Source: Canibacter oris (GTDB lineage: Bacteria > Actinomycetota > Actinomycetes > Actinomycetales > Microbacteriaceae). From it: a stretch of DNA of 64,000 nt. Positions 25,000 to 32,150 of the stretch are shown here, piece by piece (position 1 is the first letter of the stretch; every line of letters begins with the position of its first letter). Both the position numbers and the translations under genes were made by a program. The stretch spans positions 62,001-126,000 of the forward strand of contig NZ_JACIFD010000002.1 in NCBI RefSeq assembly GCF_014197205.1, given 5' to 3'. The notes beneath the pieces are model-generated. The model was given only the letters and a program-made list of their open reading frames with translations. It was not told the origin of the DNA and ran no database searches.

Positions 25000-26394
25000 A
25001 TGAGCAGTGGTGTGGATCAGCCTCAGCCAAAGGCCGTCAAATCGTTACTCGCAAAGCGCACCCGCAGCGAGCCCGAACTGAAAGCTGTGATTGCCGAAAC
25101 GCTGGCGAATCCGGCTCCGGCGGATCAGGAAAAACTGGTCACGCTGCTGAATGAGCTGACTGCTTTGAGCGCCAAAAACCACACTATTAAAGACCAGCGT
25201 CTGGCACAGCTGGAGCAGCAGGTAGAGCAGCAGCGCGAACAATTGCAGGTGGCTGAGACGCTGCGGCGGCTCGATACTGTGCTGCTGCAAACGCTAACTG
25301 CCGGCGCGGATATTACTGAGCTGCAGCAGCAGCTGGCGCAGGTCAGTGGGCAGGAAACCCTAACGCTGTTGAATCTCACAAGCCGGCACACGGTGCGCGA
25401 CACCGCGGGGCTCGGCATCGCGGCGCAGCGGTTGCTGCACCTGTCGAATAAGCAGCAGGTGCCGGCTGCCGGGGCCGACGATAATGGGTGCCCGATTTTG
25501 GTTGCCGCCGCGAAACGTGGTGGCGAGCTGGTGGGAGCGGTGCTGATCCACACCCCAGATGGCGTGGGCGCGCGCGAGGTTGCGTCGCGGTGCGCGGAGA
25601 TTCTTGCCGCTTTCGTGGTTGCGGAGCGGCGGCTGCGTGGGGATTTGGCGGTGCGGCGCCAGGAGCTTTTGGAATTGGTTTTGGATCCGCCCGCCGGGGG
25701 TCTGTCGAACGCGACACAGCGGCGTCTGGCGGCGCATGGCATCACGCAGGATCACCCCTTCAGAATCGTGGTCGGGATCGGAAATCAGCAGGCGCTGGAG
25801 GCGATGGATCACCGTCTCGAATTTGATTTCGGTTCGCGGCTGCTACGAGGCATTATCGGCGGCGAACTGGTGCTAGTGATTAACGAGAAAAATTTTGTGG
25901 CGCTGCGTGAAACTTTGGCAGGGCAGCGCCGCCGCGCGTGGCAGGGGATGGTGATGGGGCACTCGCCGCGCCTGCACCGCATCGAGATTGTGCCGCCGGA
26001 GCTTGCGGTGATTCGCAGGGTGGTGGCAGCTGCCGCGCATTCTCGCCGCAGTGACAGTGATGTTTTGGTGTCGCTGGAGTCGTACGGGGTTTTGGGTGCG
26101 TTTTTGTCTCGCGTGAATATTGAGCCGACCAAAGTCGCGATGCGCGAGACGCTGGCGCCGCTTTTGGAATATGACGAAAAGCACAAAACCGAGCTTGTGA
26201 AAACCGCCTATAACTTCTTTAATGAGGGGCGCAATATTGCGGCTATTGCGCAGCTGATGCATGTGCACGAAAATACCGTGCGGCAGCGGCTGGAGCGGAT
26301 TGCGGGATTGCTTGGGCCAGAATGGTGCTACGGGCAGGCCGGGCTTGACTACCACATTATGTTGTCGCTGCTTAGGGTTTTGGAGGATGAGTAG
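25000..26394 (+). CDS. PucR/CdaR-family transcriptional regulator
   Basis: 464 residues from ATG 25000, preferred over an in-frame TTG at 24982 because a -10-like TAGAAT ends 7 nt before it and no ribosome-binding site exists, fitting a leaderless mRNA. Residues ~50-100 form a Gln/Leu-rich coiled coil, then a GAF-like sensory region, a CdaR-like middle domain, and the C-terminal PucR helix-turn-helix (FFNEGRNIAAIAQLMHVHEN, TVRQRLERI). Members control catabolic genes in response to metabolites. It is divergent from the dehydrogenase-monooxygenase-esterase operon, making it the likely regulator. Its 3' end overlaps the convergent TetR gene by 23 bp. Confidence 0.85.
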   Translation: MSSGVDQPQPKAVKSLLAKRTRSEPELKAVIAETLANPAPADQEKLVTLLNELTALSAKNHTIKDQRLAQLEQQVEQQREQLQVAETLRRLDTVLLQTLTAGADITELQQQLAQVSGQETLTLLNLTSRHTVRDTAGLGIAAQRLLHLSNKQQVPAAGADDNGCPILVAAAKRGGELVGAVLIHTPDGVGAREVASRCAEILAAFVVAERRLRGDLAVRRQELLELVLDPPAGGLSNATQRRLAAHGITQDHPFRIVVGIGNQQALEAMDHRLEFDFGSRLLRGIIGGELVLVINEKNFVALRETLAGQRRRAWQGMVMGHSPRLHRIEIVPPELAVIRRVVAAAAHSRRSDSDVLVSLESYGVLGAFLSRVNIEPTKVAMRETLAPLLEYDEKHKTELVKTAYNFFNEGRNIAAIAQLMHVHENTVRQRLERIAGLLGPEWCYGQAGLDYHIMLSLLRVLEDE

Positions 26395-26974
26395 TAAAGC
26401 AGCGTGCAATCGCGTCTTGGTAGATGTGATTAACGCTGTCTAAACTCTGTGTCGGGTCAGTGATAAGGCTGAGCGTTAAGCCGTTCGCCAGGGCGGTCAC
26501 AAAGTCTGCGAACTCATCGGGGCAGAGTAGGCAGTGAAAAGCCTCGTCCGTAACCTGTTTTAGCCAGTGTTTGATGCGCTGTTTGCCGTAGTCGGTGAAC
26601 AGTTCGAAAACTTCTTTGGTGTGTGCGTTCTGTTCTGGGCCGTGGGCTTTGAGGAGCACATTAAACCACGCTTCGAGCGCTAATTTTTCTTGCGCTTGGG
26701 TGGGGAAAAACTGCTGCAGGCACTCCATAAGACGCGTCAGCGGCGGCACGCTGCTGTCGGTAATACGAAAGTCTTGAATTTGCGGCTCGAGTTCGCTGAG
26801 TAGCACTGTGTGTAACAGCTCTCGCTGTGTAGGGAAGTAGTGTCGCAGGGTGCTGGCGCCGATGCCCGCTGTAGTTGCTACGGCGCGCACGCTCACCGCT
26901 TCCCAGCCGCCAGTTGCTAGCAACTGCCTCGCGGCTTGAACGATTTGAGTTCTACGATCTATTTTCTGTGACAT
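26372..26974 (-). CDS. TetR-family transcriptional repressor
   Basis: 200 residues. The N-terminal helix-turn-helix is clear (QIVQAARQLLATGGWEAVSV, then RAVATTAGIGASTLRHYFPT). The ligand domain has no close signature. It is divergent from a small multidrug-export-type gene; two palindromic elements in the 82-bp gap (26984-27038) suit a TetR dimer, so autorepression and control of the exporter are likely. The 3' end overlaps the PucR-like gene. Confidence 0.9.
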   Translation of the reverse strand: MSQKIDRRTQIVQAARQLLATGGWEAVSVRAVATTAGIGASTLRHYFPTQRELLHTVLLSELEPQIQDFRITDSSVPPLTRLMECLQQFFPTQAQEKLALEAWFNVLLKAHGPEQNAHTKEVFELFTDYGKQRIKHWLKQVTDEAFHCLLCPDEFADFVTALANGLTLSLITDPTQSLDSVNHIYQDAIARCFTTHPPKP

Positions 26975-26983
26975 GGAATGCGT

Positions 26984-27038
26984 TTGGTACAGTGTGCTAA
27001 TTTGTGATAGTTTTAGTTTACGCTAGTACGCTGTACTA
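26984..27038. promoter_or_regulatory. Paired TetR operator candidates
   Basis: TAGTAC-GCT-GTACTA (27024-27038) is a perfect inverted repeat; TTGGTAC-AGT-GTGCTAA (26984-27000) is a close, imperfect copy. Centres are about 39 bp apart, between the TetR start and the exporter gene. Confidence 0.75.
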
Positions 27039-27056
27039 ATTAAGAAAGGTTTTAAA

Positions 27057-27548
27057 ATGTTCTCTGCCTCAGCTCTCGATCAGTTTCAGGGTTTCGTGCA
27101 AGGTTTGCCAGAGCCGCTGCAGTGGCTCGGCGTGGTACTCATCAGCGCCGTGCCGTTTATCGAGTCTTACTTCGGCTCCGCAATCGGGGTAGCAGCCGGT
27201 ATTTTCCCCGTCTTAGCGGTGCTTTTCGCGGTGCTCGGTAACACCGTGAGCATGCTGGTTTTTGTGCTCACCGCCGCGAAGACGCGACGGGCCATTAAAC
27301 AGCGCGGCGGTGATCCACAGCCGCTATCCGCGCGCAAAGCAAAACTGAAACAGCGCCTAGACCGCTACGGTGTGCCGCTGGTTAGCCTGGCCGGGCAGAC
27401 CGTGCTGCCGAGTCAAATCGTGGCAGCTGCGATGGTGTCTTTCGGTGCCGACACCCGCAAGGTTATCCTGTGGCAAATCATCTCAATCGTGCTGTGGGGC
27501 GCAGTGTTTGCGACCCTTGCGACGATTGGTTTTGCGGTTATTCGGTAG
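27057..27548 (+). CDS. Small multidrug-export-type membrane protein (PF06695-like)
   Basis: 163 residues with about four membrane segments. The element LISAVPFIESYFGSAIGVAA and the later SLAGQTVLPSQIVAAAMVSF match the putative small multi-drug export family, distantly DedA-like. A Lys/Arg-rich loop (AAKTRRAIKQRGG) separates the halves. It lies behind the twin operator and divergent TetR gene, so it is probably induced by a TetR ligand. Export function is predicted from family name only. Its end overlaps the convergent HExxH gene by 11 bp. Confidence 0.8.
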   Translation: MFSASALDQFQGFVQGLPEPLQWLGVVLISAVPFIESYFGSAIGVAAGIFPVLAVLFAVLGNTVSMLVFVLTAAKTRRAIKQRGGDPQPLSARKAKLKQRLDRYGVPLVSLAGQTVLPSQIVAAAMVSFGADTRKVILWQIISIVLWGAVFATLATIGFAVIR

Positions 27549-27948
27549 GTTTAGTGTTGTTGGCTACGGGTTTGGTTTGTGGCGGCTGTTTAACATAGCC
27601 GCCATCAACCAGCCCCGCTGCAATTTCAAACCTGTTGCGCAGTGGATCGCGCCCGGCAAGCACATACAAAACCGCCAGCGCTAAACCGTAGTGGCGCCAC
27701 TGCTGCTGATGCACCCGCTCGTGGCGCAGCACCGCCTCGCTCACCGTGGAATTAGTGAGGAAACACCCGCCAATACAAACCCCGCCACGGCCAAATGTCC
27801 AGTTCGGCATGCCGGTGAAAACCCACAGCCCGTCAAGCTTGCGGATTTCTCCGGTGCTCCAAATAAACCCCCAGCAGAATCCGAAAGCTGTCGCGATTAA
27901 ATAGCCGAGGCGCGCAAATGGCCAGGGCTTATTACTGCGCTGCGGCAT
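27538..27948 (-). CDS. Membrane-associated HExxH-motif protein
   Basis: 136 residues from the ATG at 27948; the frame is open upstream, but that part lies within the ABC gene. One N-terminal hydrophobic segment (LGYLIATAFGFCWGFIW), two Cys in GGVCIGGC, and a metallopeptidase-like HERVHQQQWRHYG followed by a second hydrophobic stretch and DPLRNRFEIAAGLVDGGY. Similar small actinobacterial proteins exist and are uncharacterised. HExxH suggests a zinc site, but the rest does not resemble a known protease. It overlaps the stop of the ABC ATPase gene by 17 bp. Confidence 0.65.
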   Translation of the reverse strand: MPQRSNKPWPFARLGYLIATAFGFCWGFIWSTGEIRKLDGLWVFTGMPNWTFGRGGVCIGGCFLTNSTVSEAVLRHERVHQQQWRHYGLALAVLYVLAGRDPLRNRFEIAAGLVDGGYVKQPPQTKPVANNTKPTE

Positions 27949-29452
27949 CGGGGTTATGTCCCGCCATGTAAAGGCCAAGCAGTGCTTCGGTTGCGGCTTT
28001 ACGCGGCATATCCGCCACAACTTTGCCCTCAAACATCACCAGAATGCGACTCGAAAGCGACATAATCTCGCTAAGTTCAGCGGAAATCAACAGCAGCGCA
28101 CCGCCGTTGTCGCGATACTGGGTGAGCTCCCGGTGAATCGCTTCAATCGCACCAATGTCTACACCGCGGGTTGGTTGCTCAGCAATCAGCACGGGAGTTT
28201 TAGCGTCGAGCTCACGCGCCACCACAATCTTTTGGAGGTTGCCGCCGGAGAGGGTGCCAACAGGGGTTTCGTGGCTCGCGATTTTCACGCCGAAACGTTC
28301 AATCAAACGCTTCGCGTGCGTCACCATTCGGCTGCGAGACAGCAGCCCGCGCTGCAACAGTGGGGTTTTGCGGTGATGGCCGAGCGCCAGGTTATCGGTT
28401 GCTGCAGCAGTTGCCGCGCTGCCAATGCCGTGACGATCCTCCGGGATGTATGCAATACCAGAATCGCGGCGCTCGGTGATGGAGCTGGCTGAGCAGTCTG
28501 TGCCGGCAATCTTGACGGTGCCGGCGGTTGCGGCGCGCATCCCCATAATTGCCTCTGCGAGTTCAACCTGCCCGTTACCGGCAACGCCGGCAATGCCCAC
28601 AATCTCGCCCTCGCGCACCACCAAATCAACGTTATCAACGGCGTTACGCCCCGTGCCTGGAACCGTCAGCCCCCGCACCTCAAGCAGCGGCTTACCCGGC
28701 TCGCGAGTCGGGGGAGCAGCGGTGAGATCAACATCGCGCCCAGTCATGTGCCGGGTCAGTTCTTGCGGGTTAGTCTCCGCAGTCACCAGCTCAGCAACGT
28801 TCTTGCCGTCGCGTAGCACAGTGACCCGGTCAGAAATAGACATCACCTCAGAGAGCTTGTGGGTGATGATAATGATGGTGCGCCCGTCAGCTTTCAGCGC
28901 TTTCAGCACCTCGAACAGACTCTGGGTCTCCTGCGGGGTGAGCACCGCGGTGGGCTCGTCAAGAATCAGCACCTGGGCATCACGGTAGAGCGCTTTGATA
29001 ATCTCTACGCGCTGCAGCACACCGACCGGCACCTCAGAAACTTTTTTGCGCGGATCCACCTGCAAGCCATATTTCTCGGCGATTGCGCTCACTTCCCGTA
29101 CCGCGGCTTCACGGTCAATCATGCCGCGCTTAGTAGGCTCCGCGCGGAACACCACATTTTCGGCGATGGTGAGCGACGGGAAGAGTTTGAAAGACTGGAA
29201 AACCATGCCGATGCCGGCTTCGATTGCGTCAAGCGGGCTGTTGAACTTTCGCTCTTTGCCGGCTACTGTGATGGTGCCGGAATCAGGCTGGTAGATGCCC
29301 GCAAGCTGTGACATCAGAATAGACTTGCCGGCACCATTTTCACCCATCAGCGCGTGAATTTCGCCTTTGCGCACGGTGAAATCAACATTGTCATCAGCGA
29401 TAACACCGGGGAAAGTTTTAGTGATGCCGCGCATCTCAATTTCATTAACCAC
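27932..29452 (-). CDS. ABC transporter double ATPase (YufO/RbsA type)
   Basis: 506 residues from the GTG at 29452, chosen for its GGAG ribosome-binding site and typical family length; the open frame extends 38 codons further without support. Two fused nucleotide-binding domains are present: the first with GENGAGKS and the degenerate signature VPVGVLQRVEI typical of BMP-linked transporters, the second with GIAGVAGNGQVELAEA and SGGNLQKIVVAREL. It pairs with the BMP lipoprotein immediately upstream, suggesting nucleoside or purine-type uptake. The two permease genes that normally follow are absent. Confidence 0.9.
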   Translation of the reverse strand: MVNEIEMRGITKTFPGVIADDNVDFTVRKGEIHALMGENGAGKSILMSQLAGIYQPDSGTITVAGKERKFNSPLDAIEAGIGMVFQSFKLFPSLTIAENVVFRAEPTKRGMIDREAAVREVSAIAEKYGLQVDPRKKVSEVPVGVLQRVEIIKALYRDAQVLILDEPTAVLTPQETQSLFEVLKALKADGRTIIIITHKLSEVMSISDRVTVLRDGKNVAELVTAETNPQELTRHMTGRDVDLTAAPPTREPGKPLLEVRGLTVPGTGRNAVDNVDLVVREGEIVGIAGVAGNGQVELAEAIMGMRAATAGTVKIAGTDCSASSITERRDSGIAYIPEDRHGIGSAATAAATDNLALGHHRKTPLLQRGLLSRSRMVTHAKRLIERFGVKIASHETPVGTLSGGNLQKIVVARELDAKTPVLIAEQPTRGVDIGAIEAIHRELTQYRDNGGALLLISAELSEIMSLSSRILVMFEGKVVADMPRKAATEALLGLYMAGHNPDAAAQ

Positions 29453-29503
29453 GCCTGCTCCTTTATGCTTGCTGCACACCATTTTACAGGTTTCAAAGTT
29501 AAA

Positions 29504-29531
29504 AGCGGCACCCGCGTTTGCGAGTGCCGCT
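29504..29531 (-). terminator. Hairpin between BMP and ABC ATPase genes
   Basis: Stem AGCGGCAC/GTGCCGCT (8 bp) with an inner CGC/GCG, followed on the minus strand by TTTTAAC. Probably attenuates read-through so that the binding protein outnumbers the ATPase. Confidence 0.75.
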
Positions 29532-29579
29532 CTAAGGGTTGGGACGCCGTTTACACGGCACCACAAATTTTACCGGGTT

Positions 29580-30644
29580 TTACTCGGTAACAGTGATTTC
29601 ACCGCTCTTGATCTTGTCTGCAGCTTCTGAAACCTGCTTCAGGATCTCAGGGTGCTCCATGATGACACAGCCTGACTCTGCTGCGCCCTCGTCAAGGCTC
29701 ACGATAGTCATGCCCTCTTCCGCAAGGCCGAATGAGCTGGTTGCTTCAGCTGCTGACTTACCGTCAAGGATTTCTGCAACAACGCGCTCGATAACCTTAT
29801 TAACTGACTTCACGGTGCCGTCAATTACACTGCCTGGAACCAGCTGGCACTGGTTCTGGTCAACGCCGTATGCCTTGAAGCCCTTTTCTTTAGCAGCCTC
29901 GAAGATGCCACCGTTTGAAGCCGCGCCGATAGCGTAAACCTGGTCAACGCCGGTTGCAGCGTAAGCAATAGCCTGCTCTTTACCGCGCGCGGTGTCAGCA
30001 AATGGGTTCTCGCCACCGATGAACTGCGGAGCCACAACCTCGACCGCGCCGTCAGTTGCCTTTACACCCTGCTGGAAGCCGTTGGTGAACTTCGCGAGTG
30101 AAGGAATGTCGAGTGACTGCATGGTGCCAACCTTCTTAGCCTCGGTCAGCAGCGCTGCCTCAACACCGAGCAGGTATGAAGGCTCCTGCTCACGGAAGGT
30201 AGCGGTGTAGAGGTTAGCTGGCTTTTCACCCTCCGGCGCAGCGTCAATCAGCAGCAGTTTCTGATCTGGGTTCTGCTTTGCCAGCTCAACTGCGATATCG
30301 GTGAACTGGAAACCAATCATCACTACCAGGTCAGGCTGCTCGCTGATAGCCTGCTCCAGGTTGCTGCGGCGGGTTGCGTCATCCTTAGACTGGAAGGTCT
30401 TGTGGGTGCCGTTGTGGGTTGCTGCAACAGACTCGATACCCTTCTGGCCTGACTTCAAGAATTCGTTCTGGCCGATTGGATCGCTGGTAACGTAGATGAA
30501 TGAGTGCTCGGCGTTGCTGTTGCTTGCCTCTGAAGATTCAGCAGGCGCGCTGTTCTCGGCGCCGTTAGCGCAGCCGCTCAGCACGAGACCAAAAGCAGCA
30601 ACAGCCGCGATTGCGGCGCTGCGGCGCTTTGAAAACCAAGTCAT
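29580..30644 (-). CDS. BMP-family substrate-binding lipoprotein
   Basis: 354 residues. A lipoprotein signal peptide (basic MTWFSKRRS, hydrophobic core, lipobox VLSGC with C25) is followed by a Ser/Ala/Glu linker and the BMP domain: YVTSDPIGQNEFLKSGQKG, VVMIGFQFTDIA and YAIGAASNGGIFEAA. BMP proteins bind nucleosides or related compounds outside the membrane and deliver them to an ABC importer. The ATPase lies 127 bp downstream behind an attenuator-like hairpin. Codons are optimised, suggesting abundance. A small hairpin GATGCG-GTGG-CGCATC lies in its leader (30674-30689). Confidence 0.92.
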   Translation of the reverse strand: MTWFSKRRSAAIAAVAAFGLVLSGCANGAENSAPAESSEASNSNAEHSFIYVTSDPIGQNEFLKSGQKGIESVAATHNGTHKTFQSKDDATRRSNLEQAISEQPDLVVMIGFQFTDIAVELAKQNPDQKLLLIDAAPEGEKPANLYTATFREQEPSYLLGVEAALLTEAKKVGTMQSLDIPSLAKFTNGFQQGVKATDGAVEVVAPQFIGGENPFADTARGKEQAIAYAATGVDQVYAIGAASNGGIFEAAKEKGFKAYGVDQNQCQLVPGSVIDGTVKSVNKVIERVVAEILDGKSAAEATSSFGLAEEGMTIVSLDEGAAESGCVIMEHPEILKQVSEAADKIKSGEITVTE

Positions 30645-30833
30645 GTTATTTGTGTTCCTTTCGGGATGTGGTGGATGCGGTGGCGCATCGCAGGCTGTAA
30701 TCAGCCCATCATTTCAAGTTTAATTGATATTTATCCGAAGCGGAAAAAGAGCTTCCAGCGAAGCGGGAAAAGATCCCCCTGCTAAATATTTAAACTTCGC
30801 GCATTAATTCATTGCGGGCTGCGCATCTGGGTG

Positions 30834-30839
30834 TATCGT
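30834..30839 (+). promoter_or_regulatory. -10-like hexamer for leaderless acyl-CoA dehydrogenase gene
   Basis: TATCGT ends 7 nt before ATG 30847 and no ribosome-binding site is present, so transcription may start at the start codon. Confidence 0.45.
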
Positions 30840-30846
30840 GGAAGCT

Positions 30847-32010
30847 ATGGAGAGCACGTTTTTAGGCGCCGAACTGCTGGCAGAGTTTGCAGCAAGGGCA
30901 GGGGAGTATGACAGTGGCAACCACTTTTGCGAGGCGGATATTAAACAATTGCAGGATGCCGGTTACCTGGCTGCTGCGGTGCCGCACCGCTACGGCGGGG
31001 GAGGCCTATCACTTGCAGCTCTGATGCGCGAACAACGCCGCTTAGCGCAGGCGGCGCCAGCAACCGCGCTGGCGGTAAATATGCACCAGGTGTGGGTGAT
31101 GGTCGCGGCACTGCTGGCGACAGAAACACCTGAAACCGCGCCGACCTGGCTGCTCAAAGATGCGGCAGCCGGAGAGATTTTTGCATTCGGCATTTCAGAG
31201 CCTGGCAACGACAAAGTACTGTTTGACTCTCGCAGCACCGCGATTCCCACCGCTGCCGGTTACGAGATCAGCGGCACTAAAATTTTCACCACGCTGTCTC
31301 CGGTGTGGAGCCGTCTCGGGGTGCACGCCAAAACTGCCGCCGGCAAACTTATTTTCGGTTTTGTGCGCCGCGAAGGCACGCAACCGCGCAAACCTGAGCA
31401 AGCGAGCGTCGGCCTGTCAGGGGGCAGCATCACCCATCCCGATGAGTGGAACCAGCTCGGGATGCGCGCAACCCACAGCTACACCACCCACCTCGAGGCG
31501 GTTCCGGTCGCGGCAGCTGATGTGGTGACAGAGTGCGACCCATTTGATTTTGCTAACCCGCTGACAGCAGCAGTCTTTAGCAGTTTCTCACTGCTGACCG
31601 CCAGCGTTTATTTAGGAATTGCGGATCGCGCCCTCCAGCTGGCAACCACCGCGCTGCAGCAACAACGGGAGCGCGCCGGAGCTTTATCGCCCGCGCTTAC
31701 CACTGAGTTGGTTGCTGCCGAGTTGCGGCTGCGCGCTGCTGCCGCAGCGTTAGAGCTGCGCGCTATTGAGGTTGAGACAGGGCGCACAGCAGCCGATCAC
31801 TTCCTCGCGGTGGGCGCAGCAAAGCTGGAGGTGTGCGACATGGCGCGGGAAACAGTGGCCACCGCGATCCGCCTTACCGGCGCGAAAGCGTATCACGCAG
31901 ACCATGAACTGGCGCGGTTGTGGCGTGACGTTTTAGCGGGAATGTTTCACCCCACTAGTTTTGTGGCTTTAACGGACAGCGTTGCAGCCGCGCTGGGGCT
32001 GAGCGAGTAG
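30847..32010 (+). CDS. Acyl-CoA dehydrogenase-family protein
   Basis: 387 residues from ATG 30847; an in-frame GTG at 30838 is the alternative. The flavoprotein fold is visible: N-terminal helical domain (DIKQLQDAGYLAAAVPHRYG), β-domain with FAFGISEPGND and ISGTKIFTT, and C-terminal helices with the conserved AIRLTGAKAYHADHELARLW. It is a cytosolic FAD enzyme oxidising an acyl-CoA or related substrate. It stands alone, without beta-oxidation genes nearby, so the substrate is uncertain; related two-component monooxygenases of this fold are a possible alternative. Confidence 0.85.
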   Translation: MESTFLGAELLAEFAARAGEYDSGNHFCEADIKQLQDAGYLAAAVPHRYGGGGLSLAALMREQRRLAQAAPATALAVNMHQVWVMVAALLATETPETAPTWLLKDAAAGEIFAFGISEPGNDKVLFDSRSTAIPTAAGYEISGTKIFTTLSPVWSRLGVHAKTAAGKLIFGFVRREGTQPRKPEQASVGLSGGSITHPDEWNQLGMRATHSYTTHLEAVPVAAADVVTECDPFDFANPLTAAVFSSFSLLTASVYLGIADRALQLATTALQQQRERAGALSPALTTELVAAELRLRAAAAALELRAIEVETGRTAADHFLAVGAAKLEVCDMARETVATAIRLTGAKAYHADHELARLWRDVLAGMFHPTSFVALTDSVAAALGLSE

Positions 32011-32091
32011 TAGCACGGCAGGGTTTGCAGCCGAGCACCCGGCTAGCTGTGCCGCAGCACAGAGCAGCCGCATAGCGCCGTGGGAAAAGCA

Positions 32092-32125
32092 CAGCGGCTC
32101 CGCGACAAAACGCCGGGAGCCGCTG
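32092..32125. terminator. GC-rich hairpin between convergent genes
   Basis: A perfect 10-bp stem CAGCGGCTCC/GGAGCCGCTG with 14-nt loop lies between the acyl-CoA dehydrogenase (+) and the BCCT transporter (-). No T-run follows, so termination would be weak or factor-dependent. Confidence 0.55.
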
Positions 32126-32150
32126 GTGTCAGACACAGCCGCCGCTGCGG

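Noticed and set aside
29453-29566. Extended start for the ABC ATPase
   Set aside because: The extra 38 codons cross the attenuator hairpin and exceed family length; GTG 29452 has a good ribosome-binding site.
30645-30837. Riboswitch upstream of the BMP lipoprotein
   Set aside because: Only a small GATGCG/CGCATC hairpin is present; no purine or other aptamer core is recognisable.
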